A stretch of DNA of 64,000 nucleotides from Hyalella azteca (Eukaryota > Arthropoda > Malacostraca > Amphipoda > Hyalellidae): contig NW_025935997.1 of assembly GCF_000764305.2 (NCBI RefSeq), positions 143,498 through 207,497 of the forward strand, read 5' to 3'. A model generated the notes under the pieces. It ran no database searches. It had not been told where the DNA came from and saw only the letters and a program-made list of their open reading frames with translations. The position numbers were made by a program, and so were the translations under genes. Below, one piece after another: positions 45,386 through 57,700 of the stretch (position 1 is its first letter; each line of letters starts with the position of its first letter).

Positions 45386-46028
45386 AGCTTCTTCTTCTCA
45401 TAGCCTGAGAGACAGCTTCATTTCTTGTCACAGATGGATTTCTCCATAACATCCTCCGAGAAGATAAAGGAGCGATACCAGACACTATAAAAATTCCAAG
45501 GAACACTTTCATTTCATCTTTGCTTACCAAGAAATCTGTTTCACCTTTGAAAATTGCATAAACAATTGTCTGATCCACTAGCAAATTCCACATATCATCA
45601 AAAAATAGTTCAAAAAGTTCAACTGGAGTAAAATCTCTATATTTTGCATAATTTGCCTCAGGAAATATGCGGTCACCAGGTGTGAGTGAAGTGCCAAGAC
45701 TAAATTTTGGAGTCTTATAGTTATTGATAGACGAAGAATTATGAGCCTCACCATCATCTTCAGTCGTACTACGTTCGTCGTGCAAAAAAGCTTCATCATT
45801 GCCACTCAGTTGATCTTCACAATCATCTTCAGTTGTTCGTCGTCCGTCATTGAATACAGCTTCAGCATTACCAGTCAGTTGTCTGCCGGATAAATTATCT
45901 ATCAATCCACTATCACTATCCACTTCATCAACAGAGTCTTCATCAGTCAATAGGCAGGGATCATTAGGCTCAATATAAACATCTGCATGGCTCTCATCTT
46001 CTTCTAATATACCTAATATCTCATGCAT
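45342..46028 (-). pseudogene. piggyBac transposase N-terminal half
   Basis: Starts MHEILGILEEDES and has a long acidic region with two diverged repeats (RTTEDDCEDQLSGNDEA and STTEDDGEAHN). Then comes the conserved FTPVELFELFFDDMWNLLVD and DEMKVFLGIFIVSGIAPLSS with RRMLWRNPSVTRNEAVSQAM. It stops where the deletion joins it, out of frame, to the C-terminal domain. The catalytic aspartates are absent. Confidence 0.9.
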
Positions 46029-46544
46029 AGTCAGGAATCTGAAATATGAAACATAGAGTGGACTTAAAACATGCTAGAAATTCGATATTCATGAAATATG
46101 TGTACTCAGAAAAAATGTACCTTCATTAGCTCAGCGAACCATATATGGCACAGCAAATATAAATGATATCCAGAAAAAATAATGCATTAGACAAATGTGA
46201 AAGTTAACTGGAGAGGTCAGTTTATTACTTGTTCAACAAATGCACTTACCAAAAGAACCTAGTTATCAAATAAATGTGCAAAATATACTTACTATCCCCT
46301 GGAAGCCATTTATTTTTGGCAGAGCACAGCGACTCTTCTTTTCAACGCGACAGCAGAGCACAGACTGGCAGGCTTAAGGGCCCCTTAATAAGGGGTTGTA
46401 CTCATATGAACATGTTGTAGCAGGTTTGGTGTGAATTCCCAGTACACTTGTTCATGGCTTGTCTTAACCAAGAGCGATGTATGATGCAATATTACATCAT
46501 GCTGTTTAATGTGCCATATATATGTACCACTGAGCTGAAAAGGG

Positions 46545-48495
46545 TTAAGGACGTGAATGTGGCTGATTCATGGTCGTTTCTCGAAGACACGGTCATGTCT
46601 GCAGTTGATGCCTGTGAACCTAAGATTACGCTTGGAGGAGTCAAAAAGTCACAGTGGATGAACAGTGCAGTTAGGCTCAGCTACAGGCCAAAAAAGAAAC
46701 ATACAAGCGTTATTTACGAACTCACACCTTCTGATTATAACCTGTATGCAAGAGCTCTAAATCAAGCTAAAAAAGTTTGTCGCACTGCAGTAAAAAACTT
46801 CTAAAAAAATATTGCTAAAAATGCAAAAAATAATCCAAAAGCCTTCTTTTTGTACGCTAGTTCGAAGTGTAAGTTAAAGGACGGTATATCTGTTTTAAAA
46901 GTAAACCAAAGAAAGATTTCCTCTGATGAGGGCAAGGCAAACATTCTCAATCAGTTCTTCAGCAGTGTGTACACAGATGAGGACTTGAAAAGTATTCCAG
47001 ATATTGAGGAGCGCCCAGTCGGCTCGAAGTTACCAGGTTTTGAAATATACGAAGAAGAAGTTCTCAAGTGCCTGGTAGCTCTAAATCCCAACAAGTCATG
47101 TGGAACAGACGGCTTCCATCCCAGAATTAGCAACCGTTCTGGCCGGCCCATTGCCAGTGTTCTGTCAAAAAACCTTGAACGAAGGAACTTTGCCGTCCGG
47201 CTGGAAAGAAGCTCAAGTAACACCATTGTTCAAAAAAGGTGACAAAAGCAGCCCCGGCAAATATCGCCCTGTCAGTCTGACAAGTGTTGTTTGTAAGCTA
47301 ATGGAATCTGTTGTGAGGGATAAGATTATCGATTACTTGATTGCTCACCATCTCCTATCAGATTGTCAACATGGTTTTATTGCCGGTAGATCCTACACCA
47401 CTAACTTATTATCTACGTTGAACGATTGGACTCGCCTGCTGGACGAAAGGGAGCCGTAAGCACTTGACAGTGTTCTGCATGAGCGGATGTTGCGTAAAGT
47501 GAAGTCTTTGGGAATTGAGGGAAACGTAATCCAATGGATCAGAGATTTTCTAGTGGGTAGACGATAACGTGTCAGTATTAAGGGAACCGTGTTAGGCTGG
47601 GCATTAGCGCGCAGTGGCGTGCCACAAGGAAGCGTTCTTGGGCCTATTTTGTTCGTTGCTTTTATAAACGATCTGCCAGGAGCAGTGTCCAGCGTGTGCT
47701 CCATGTATGCTGACGACACAAAAGTTTATAAAACAGTGAAGGATTCGTCAAATAAAGCGCAATTGCAAGATGATATTGACAGTTTAGTTAACTGGGCTGA
47801 TACGCGGCAGTTGCGGTTTAATGCTGACAAGTGTAAAGTACTTCACCTCGGGAAGAACAATGAACAGCAAGATTACAGCATGAGAAGACATGGTTGCAAC
47901 GAGAGAGTAATGATTGAAAAGGCTAGTGTGGAAAAAGATATCGCAGTTTATGTCGACAAGGAGCTGAAATTTTCGAAGCATGTTGAAACACAAGCTAACA
48001 AATCCAACAAACTTTTTGGACTAATCAGACGCTCATACGAGTTCCTAGATGCAGAAGCGATGAAGCAGTTGTTTGTTGCTGTCGTGCACCCGAATCTAGA
48101 GTTTGGAAACGTTGTGTAGTCACCGAGGTTTGTAAAGGACAAAAATTTAATAGAGAATATTTAAAGGCGTGCAACAAGGATAATTCAAGGCTTGAAGGGC
48201 AAGTCATATGAAGAAAGATTAGAGATTATGAGGCTTCAAAGCCTCAGTTATCGACGTCTGCGTGGGCGCCTCATTGAAGTATACAAATATATTCTTGGTT
48301 TATACAAGGTCCCCGAAGGATTACTAGAATTTGAAACAAGAACCAACACCAGGGGCCACGGCTATAAACTAGAAAACTGCTCTGCAGGCTGTCGTAGTAT
48401 ACTGGTAATCTTCAGGCAAATTACAAGTCTCTTCATACGAGGCGCACAATTTATCATTCGTCTTAGTCCAAAAGTTCACGAAAAAAAAGCTTGAC
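46545..48495 (+). pseudogene. LINE linker and reverse-transcriptase domain, broken frames
   Basis: After the piggyBac the LINE continues with DVNVADSWSFLEDTVMSAVD. RT motifs follow: TPLFKKGDKSSPGKYRPVSL, HGFIAGRSYTTNLL, SGVPQGSVLGPILFVAFIND, and MYADDTKVY (catalytic YADD) at about 47.70 kb. Later blocks include RQLRFNADKCKVLHLG. Frame changes occur near 47.2 and 47.46 kb and stops at 46,802, 47,457 and 48,117, so it is inactive. Confidence 0.92.
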
Positions 48496-48740
48496 ACTTC
48501 AGGAGTACAAACAGCCGAGAAACCACACACTATGGGCCCCAATGCACAGTCTGGCTGCTTGCAAAGCAAATAGCTTGGGCTTTCCGATTTTAATAAAGGA
48601 AGGCCCAATAGAAGAGATTGAACAATCTGAATGATGCAAAATGCAAAATTTAAGCAAAATCTACCGAAAAGTTTGGCAATGATTAGTAGACTGAGACTTC
48701 CATTAGACTGAACTCAGTCTAATGGGAGTCCGAGATGCTG

Positions 48741-49507
48741 CCATCTCGAATGGTGAGATCTGTAGTAATTCCATGAGCATTATTAGAATAAAACAGTATT
48801 TTTATATGTCTTAATGTCCTAATTATGTACAATTTACCTGTGAACCTTGTCTGATTGTCAACGACAAATACAATGATTAAAAGTAACATAATCGATATCG
48901 TATGCCAGTTAATCATGGCCAGTTTTGATAAATATAATATTCGATAGATTTGATAGTAATTTTATGTTCTAATATTAACAGTTATGAATATATAAATTAC
49001 GATAGTCCAGGCCCAGAGAATCCTCTAAGAATCTCACCCCGAGCCCTCTGGCAACATCGTTAGAGTTCGGAACCCAGCAAAAAGTCTTTTTATTTTTTGC
49101 CGCGTCCTGAATAAGTCGTGCTTCTTGTGTGCTGTGTTAAAAATTAATCCACTGGGTGAATAGTGATCAGAGTGTTAAATTTAGAAATTGTTCCATGATC
49201 ATCATGTAGAAGTGTATTCATTCTGTTGTTTATAGTTGATTGATAGGAATTTTGTCATGTTTTCATGCCGACTCAGCTTAGGGGCTACAGTAGTGCTACC
49301 ACAGAGCCACTGACTCATTATGCTGACTCACAATAATGTTTACGCTCATAATAGGAGTGGCAGCCTTATTATTATTCAGGTCATTGCAACAACTGAATAA
49401 TAAGATATTCAGAATAATTTATTGCAAATAGATATTCAGGTTGATTTTACTGAGTAAATTACACAATATTGAATTAATGTAGGTCAGAATTAACCTGATA
49501 CGTAAAT
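48741..49507. other. AT-rich spacer, nothing recognised
   Basis: Sequence between the LINE 3' end and duplicated block 3. No gene, RNA or repeat could be supported. Confidence 0.4.
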
Positions 49508-51749
49508 CTTGGTGTTAAATTCCGGTTAGGGTTTCTAACTGAATTGAGCGATGTTTGTGAATTAACCTGATTCATCCAAGATGCTCCAGTTAATCTTGAT
49601 ATAGAATCTTATTGTGACTGTGATTCATGATCGTGTGGACCAATCTGAATATTTAGTTGAGTGAACCAGTGATAACCAATTTATATCCTACGATTTTAGT
49701 TTTAGAATAGAATAGAAGTGTCGGCACTGCAAAAATTGGCCCATGGCCTATTGCCCATTCTTGAATTTTTCGTGACTTGATTCACAAGATTCACAAGCTC
49801 TTTGGAACCCGATCTTTCGATGACTGACGATTGTTGATTGAGATAGCTGCTGGACTTATTGCCTGGTCGGTATTTTGCTAGGCAATTTAAGACTGAACAT
49901 ATGCTCCTGCATAGCTTCGTCTAGTCTGTTCTTGAAGGCGTTCATTCTCGGAGCATCAACGATGCTCCGAGTTTAAAGTGCATTCAATCTAGTTTTAAGT
50001 GCATTCAATTGATTTAAATTGTTTTCGCAGGTCTCGCTTTGACAATTTTATTTTACATTTAACACAAACTTGTTTGGATACATTCTCTACATTATCTCGT
50101 ACGTACACATCACAATTGACATTGCCTTGTCTGTACACATAATCTCGTTTGTACATTATCGAACTGTTGCGCAGCTCCTCACATTGTTGTCTAGACTGAC
50201 TACCAGAATAAACAAAAAAAATTGGGATTTCCCCCTTTTTATTTTCCTGGATCTCAGCCGAAGGTTAAACAACGCTTAACTTCCAGTGATCCAGTCTTGC
50301 TTAGTTTACTGCTACCATCCTTGGACATCGGTGCAAGCACAACACGCAGCATTCACAGTCGCTCATGATGTTTGTTCGTGACGTAAATACACACCAGCAG
50401 AATGACAAGCGATACTGCGCAACTTTTCGCAGAATATATAATGTATTCAGTGTAATATAATGACTATGTAATGATTGTATTTTGTGTAATGACTATATAT
50501 AAAGTGTATTTTGTGTAATGACTATGTAAAAGTAAATCCCGGGAACACCCAGTGAATAAATTTTCTATCCAGGAGCAAATTTCTTTAGTAATGTAGAAGT
50601 CTGCCGACGAACTATTATATTTTCAACGAACTATTCTTTAGTTGATGAAATGCTGATCGATTTTTTTGCAGATTTTTCCCATCACATAAAAATTTTACTC
50701 CAGATTTTTAGAGCAATCAAATTCGCGCCAATTCCAAAAATCCTAATTCATAATGAATTTCTATGAATACTTCAAGACTTGGGAAATAGATTTGTTGTGC
50801 TTGTGAACGGCGTGAGACTTTATGCATTTATTTATCAGTGTTCAGTACCTTCTATATATTTATAAAATCTTTTCTCTAAATAATGGGGCTAACATACCTG
50901 AACGTTTCAGATCAGAGAAGTTAAGGATCGTTTTGCCGTATCATTCATTGAAATAATATTTTTATCTTTTTTACATATTATATGGACGAATAAAACTAGG
51001 ATACTGGAACTGAATTATGCAAATTTTTGAGACAAAAAAATGTTGTTCATTGATATTGAATTTAAAGCCATCAGGAAAAGCCATCAGTTCAAATATCAAA
51101 ACATTTTCCGTTAATTTTTAATATCTCGATAATTTTGATATCTACAGTAAAACTAGGGTAATTTCAAGAATAATTGGTAATTTTGAGATATTGATAGGAT
51201 ATTTCTGTGCAGCGTTATGTCATTATGACAATATTTCACTAACACAAATTGACGCGAGAACGTCTCTTGCCGAGAGACGTGCATATCTTCCTTCGATCTG
51301 TTGATTGATCTTCGAGCTCTGATGAAAGGAGGAACCCATTCAAGTTGTGGCAGCGCTATTATTGGTCTGAGATATTTCTTGTCAGAAAAATGATTGGCTT
51401 TTAAAATACACTGTTCAATTATCTGTTCAAGTTCAATTACCAGTTAGTGATTGGGAACAATATATATTGGGTTTTGTGATATGATCGTCTAATCTTTACG
51501 ATAACGTGAACGAAAACTTCCATTGCTTATAAATAGAAAGTTCTTATATTTTCATGTGCATTGGAAAAACATGCATACTTTTTTTACGGAGTGACGTACC
51601 TCAATAAGAATTCGGCATTTATAGATTACTGCATTTTTCCACTTATTTTAACCTTCTCTTCCTTTTCTGATTCATTAAGTGGCAGGTTGTACGTAGAAAC
51701 TAAACTCTTACCATCAGTTTTTTTCGTACGCATCTGGAAAATTATCATC

Positions 51750-54700
51750 ATGAAAGAATCAAAGAGCAGCAGTAGTCACCAGCGCCTGTTTGTGCGTCTC
51801 AAAACTCGTCTGCAGTTCGACAACGACTTCAAACTAATGGCGGTGCTCACGGTGGCATCGTTAGTTTTATCCACGATTTTGATCTATAAATACTGCATCA
51901 AAGATCCGTGAGTAACGCTGACGGTAACAATTTTCATTGTGGGCAATTTAGCTAATTTACTTGATGCAACTCGTGCCAATATACCGGGATGATAAGCCGG
52001 CAAACTTGGGGTATTTGTGAAATTTATGGGAATTTAACGCGCCATATGATAACTGACCTCATGGTAACTCACATCAGGGTATCTCACCTCATGGTAACTC
52101 ACCTCAGGGTGACTCACCTCATGGTAACTCACCTCAGGGTAACTCACCACAGTGTTACTCACCTCATGGTAACTCACCTCAGGGTAACTCACCTCAGGGT
52201 AACTCACCTCAGGGTAACTTACCTCAGGGTAACTCACCTCAGGGTAACTCACCTCAGGGTAACTCACCTCAGGGTAACTCACCTCATGGTAACTAACCTC
52301 AGGGTATCTCACCTCAGTCTAGATGTGTATAAGAGACAGGTGGTAACTCCCCTCTTGGTAACTCACCTCAGGGTAACTCACCTCATGGTAACTCACCTCA
52401 GGGTAACTCACCTCAAGGTAACACACCTCAGGGTAACTCACCTCATGGAAACTCACCTTAGGGTAACTCACCTCAGGGTAACTCACCTCAGGGTAACTCA
52501 CCTCAGGGTAACTCATCTCAGGGTAACTCACCTCAGGGTAACTCACCTCAGGGTAACTCACCTCAGGGTAACTCATCTCTCGCCTATCTGTAGAATGAGC
52601 AGGCAAGTCACTTGGATTATTCATTATTCATATCCCGCAATTATCTCATAGGTGAAATCATTCCAAACAATTCATTTTAAATGACTGGTGTTGACCATTT
52701 ACCTAATAATTACATTTTTAAATATTTAAAATGACAAAGTTAAAGAAATTATGTATGCGAAAAGATGGCAAAATGTGCCTATAAATTGGTTGGAATGATT
52801 TTGAGCACATATATACCTCGACTCATAAATGCATTTAAGAACCGCCATATTTCCTTCTCTTGTTAACCGGTTGAAGGTTCAGACGATTAATTAGTTCTGA
52901 ATTTCAATATTTCACAATACGTGCTTTGCTAAGGAATTCAGTAGAAATTTGCTACTCTAGGGACTCAAACAATATAAACATTGAAAATACTTTCTACTAC
53001 CAAGAATTTTAAATGATATGAAAATAACTCGACTAATTAACCTAAACATGGTCTGCAGAATTAAAGATTCGGCCTGAACAGAAGCTAAAAAACTTGTCCA
53101 CCAGTGTCTAAAAACAGCGTCAGTTCGGGGCTCAAGGGCAGTTCTTGCACTTCTTGAATTGGTTAGACATGCATGACCTTGTATAAGGGACGCAAACCAT
53201 TGCTCAAGCCTCATAAGTCGCTGAAAATGTTAAAAAAGAGTACATAGAAGAATATCAACATAATTTGAAATAAAAACCGCTCCTTTTAAACTTGTTTGAA
53301 CTCGTAAATGCGCCGGTTTGTTAGCGTTTAAATGTTCACCATTTGCAAGGACTTTTTCTTTGATGGTATGAATTGATTTGGACCTCAGGTTTGTACAATT
53401 CATATTGGATAACCATGAAAGTAAATTTGATAACGCTCCTGTTTGATCGATAGGTGGACTAGAAATTGATAAATACTAGTATCATCACCAAATATGTGCT
53501 AATGGAACAGTGTTAGAAGCTATAAATGAATTTGTACGAAATACATTATTTAGGAACAATTCAAATCATCTGAAAATCCATCCATAAATAAATCTATGAA
53601 TAACGAAAAAAATATTTTTAATGAGAAGTAATTGCTCCTTATTGCACAAAATTCTAACGCTCTGTTGTCTGTGTCAGGAACGTCACGGTATTAACTGCAA
53701 ACAGCCTTCAACCTATTCCAGGTGAGTCAATTGAGCAGGCCATCCCAAAATAAGGCAATTTCAATTATTTTATATTAAGAAATTGAGAATGAATAATGTC
53801 ACATGAGCTATGAACGTTTCAGGCGGTAACGGTAATTACGCCGTGGATTACGAAAAGATTCAGCCGAGCTGGACGGACTTCTACGCCTACATCAAAGAAA
53901 CCGTGGACGCTTGTCGGAATGTGGTGAATATTGCTTTATAATTACCATTATAAAAGTTTTTACAGGAAATATGTATAGCCTGTCTGAAGCTGAATCTGGT
54001 ATTGTGGGCTTATGTGATTCTTGTCATGCGCGCAACAATAACTTGAAAAAAGGACATTTGAAATAAAAAGGGGGTCACTGGCGTAGCAGTAAATCTAAAA
54101 ACTTGGCATTATGTATCACGCGTAAATTGAAATATGTTGTCATTTATAATTATTATTTCTGGTAGGCCATCTTGTTAAGTTTTGTCGGCGTTACTACTGA
54201 GAGGAATATTCTCTAGAAAATAATTGGCGTTGTCATGCACGGCTGCACGATTGAGTGATTGGTACGAGGCCTGTTTTTAGCGCATTTTCTCATTTATGGA
54301 AGAAATGCACTATTGTGCTTGCCATGTCCGTCTGTCTGTCCGTCCGTCCGTCCGTGACCTCAAGTTTTCGTCGACGAGAAAATGCGCTCTCTGTCACTCA
54401 CTGCAGTGAGTACTGAGTTATATTTTTTAAGTCAGTACCGTTTTGGAATTCAAGAAAGGCGTGCAATGATATCACAATAATTTTGTTTTTACATGAAAGC
54501 CTGTACTTTAATTTACTATTATGCATAATTTCCGCGAATTTTGAGGCACTTTTCATAACGTGGCACCAGTTTTTGAATACCCTCCTGATAAAATTCTGCC
54601 GCCTGACTAGTTAACCACTGCATCACAAATGAAGAGTGCAGTATGATGCATTTGATGCATCAAGTGCAATGTGATGCATTTGATGCATCAAGTGCAGTGT

Positions 54701-57700
54701 GATGCATCACGCTGCACTTGGAGAAACAACTGGTCGGTCGGCGTCGTCAAGAAGATAACGAAGTCAAAACATTTGGCAGCAAGCCATACAGCAGAATTTT
54801 ATAAGGAGGGTATTCAAAAACTGGTGCCACGTTATTACAAAGGCCTGAATATTCACGAAAATTATGTAGAAAAGTAGTTTGAGGTACAGGCTTTCATTTA
54901 AAAATGAATTATTGCGATATCTTTGCACGTTTTTTTTACAACACTTCTCTTTAACTTCACTTCTTCTTCGTCTGTCTGTCTGTCTGCTACAAATCTTATA
55001 ATCGAAATTGAAAACACTTCTACTTATCCTATCGATCTGAAAATTTACACAATTGCGTTGGAGACAATGCAAGAATCAAATGACAAAATAAATGATTTTA
55101 AAAATTAAATTTTCAATGTTAAAAAAATTGAACAAACAATTTTGTCAGCTACAAATCTTATAACTGATATTTGACACACTTTTACCTGTCCAATTGATCT
55201 GAAATTTTGCACACTTGTGTGATCGGAGGCAATGCATGAATCAATCGGCAGAATAAATAATTTTGAAAAAAATTCTATGAAAAAAATTGAAAAATTAATT
55301 TTTTAATATTCGAAAATAAAATGAGAAATGCATTGTACATCTTTAACATTGGAGACACTGGATTCTTTAGAAGCGTTGTCTTTAAAAAGTAATTTTTAAA
55401 CGTATATTATTTAATTCCAAATCGGGACTGACTTAAATAACATTTCTCGTATTAGTGGCAGTGTCTATGATTGTATCGGCAAAATTTTGGCAAATGGTGA
55501 AAATTGTCGTCAAAAATCTTCCTAATCTTGGAATAGAGAGTGAAAATAATTTAATTTTTGCTCCGCATTAAATTCACTCTCTAAGGTTGGCACCAATATT
55601 CCACCAGAAACAATTTGGCGGCCTCGGGGATCATTTCATATGGAAAAATGACGGAAATTATAGAGTGTGTCTGGACGAGGGCGTCGCGCCCACTCCAGGC
55701 TCCTGCACCGTCCTCTCCTTCGGCATCAGCAACGAGTGGAGCTTTGACGACGCCATGGAAGAGTACGGTTGTGATGTAAGTTTCGTGATAATTTATTTGA
55801 GAAAACAAAGGGGTAAATAGAACTGCTGGTGAGGCTTCAACGTACCTATAGGTTTCAACTTCCCATTGTTTACATTTAAATTTTGATTTTTCATGATGGC
55901 CTATGAGTTGTACGTTTCATATTGGCTGTAAAGCTTGAATATGAATAATCTAAATGCAGTTAGAAGAAACTGTTAACTGCAGTCAGTTTAACTATGTCAA
56001 AAAGCTTCAACATTATATACAGAGACAAAATAATCATCAGCAATATCAATTAAATCAGAATTTTTCAACACATCAACTCTTATTTTTCTTTAGCTGTAGT
56101 TTACGCTGCTAAGGCTATATCGTGTAGGTTTATCCACAATATATTCAATCCCTATCAAAGTTTTGATGCCTGTCAGCCACTGGCTCAAGGGCGCCCCAAA
56201 ATCGCCCAACGGTATAAATCAGCGGCCCTATGTCCGCTTTAGGTTCCGGTTACCGGAGCGAAATAAGCGCCGAAAGAGAATCTTGTGAAATTCCTGTTGA
56301 GCTTGGGGCGATCGTGGGGCGTGCGTATTTGGTACCTAATACGTTCGGGACAGACACGGCCGAATCTGAAAAATGCGTTAACAAAATATATATATATATT
56401 TTTTGTATATAGACGAACATGTATTAGAAATTATAACAAGTAGTATTTCCGCTTTTTTAGCAATAATAATTGATTGATTTTTGTTTTCAGTGCATTATTA
56501 TAAAAAAAACTTAGATTTAGATCAGTTTGTAAATTGAAAACATAGAAACCTAGCTGGAAGCTCAAAAACCTAGATCTGAGTTTATAAACCTAGCGCTGGA
56601 AGCACTGCACCAGAGCCGGCGCAGAGCGTCGGGGGTAGTGGGTACGGGTAACCCCACCTTAGAATAAGGAGTATTTTGAAGTTATTCATCAGTCTTACCT
56701 CGAATGCGTGAGTTTTGAAGCCTTGCTTGTAATTGCAATTTGTGCGTGTTGCCGCAAGAACAATGCATGCTGGTTGCTAGGACGCGATGCACATAGAAGG
56801 CATAGAAGTAACACAAGCGTGTTCAAGACAACGCAATGCACGCGTGTTGTTGCACATATTCGCACATCGCAATTAAGCGTGTTAACAGAAATGAAATGTC
56901 CGCGTTAGATCGCGTATTGAAGATAACGCTGTTCACGCATGCGCTGTTGAAAACGCGCGTTGGCGAGCATTAGTTGCAACCCTATTGATGTAAAAGTAAC
57001 GCAAGCGTGTTGAAGATAACATAATGCCGACGTGTTTTTCTATGCGCACGCAAAGCAAGCGCGTTGACAGACTCGCATTGCACACGTGTTGAATCTCACG
57101 CAACTCTCGCGCGAGCAACACGCACTCGATGCAAGCGTGTTGAAGATAACGCAACGCAAGCATGTTGACATATACGCAATGCAAGAGTGGTGAAACGATC
57201 GCGTGGTGTACGTACCCATGCACAATGCACATGCAGCGTCACGACTAAAGGCAGGGGCTTGTCACGCTCTCGCTAAGAACTCATACCAGCTCCTGAGCAG
57301 GGTAAGCCAATGGTGGCCTGGCCAGCCGCTGATTTCGCGTGATATTTGACCCATTGTTCCCATGAAACTACCCAAAATAGCTCCTACTGGGCGGCTAAAT
57401 AGGGGAGGCGGCCATTTCACATCTGAATCATCTCTAATCCGAGAGTTGCAACCGAAATCAGACTGTCTGCCGCGGCTAAATTTTGACAGGGATTAAACCT
57501 ATTTAAAATGGCATCAACGTAGGGTTTTCGGTGGTTTCCCGAAAATAAATTACTCATTTGCACATTAATCACTGCATGCATAAAATTGAAGTACTTATAA
57601 CATTACAAAACAACCTACTGTTCCAATTTAAAATTTAAAATTGTCCACACGGTTTGTATGGCTGAAGTCAAGCTGTGTAGGTTTGTATGAACTTAACTTA

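Larger units (their letters stand above)
44240..46544 (-). mobile_element. piggyBac-type element, internally deleted
   Basis: TTAA flanks at 44,236-44,239 and 46,545-46,548. Ends are inverted (left CACTTTTCAGC; right complement CCCTTTTCAGC). On the minus strand it keeps the transposase N-terminal part (45,342-46,028) and the C-terminal cysteine-rich domain (45,158-45,385), but the catalytic centre is missing. A block gtgccat..tatgtaccactgagc occurs near both ends in the same orientation. Confidence 0.92.
42187..48740 (+). mobile_element. Long decayed LINE (non-LTR retrotransposon), split by piggyBac
   Basis: Contains, in order, a 5' leader with a 24-bp direct repeat (gaaaagccctctacggcctc twice), an ORF1 remnant with a Cys-rich finger, an APE-type endonuclease, the linker, a reverse transcriptase, and a 3' region that recurs at 29,035. 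The type is jockey/CR1-like. A piggyBac derivative occupies 44,240-46,544. The right limit is set by similarity to the 29-kb fragment and is approximate. Confidence 0.85.
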
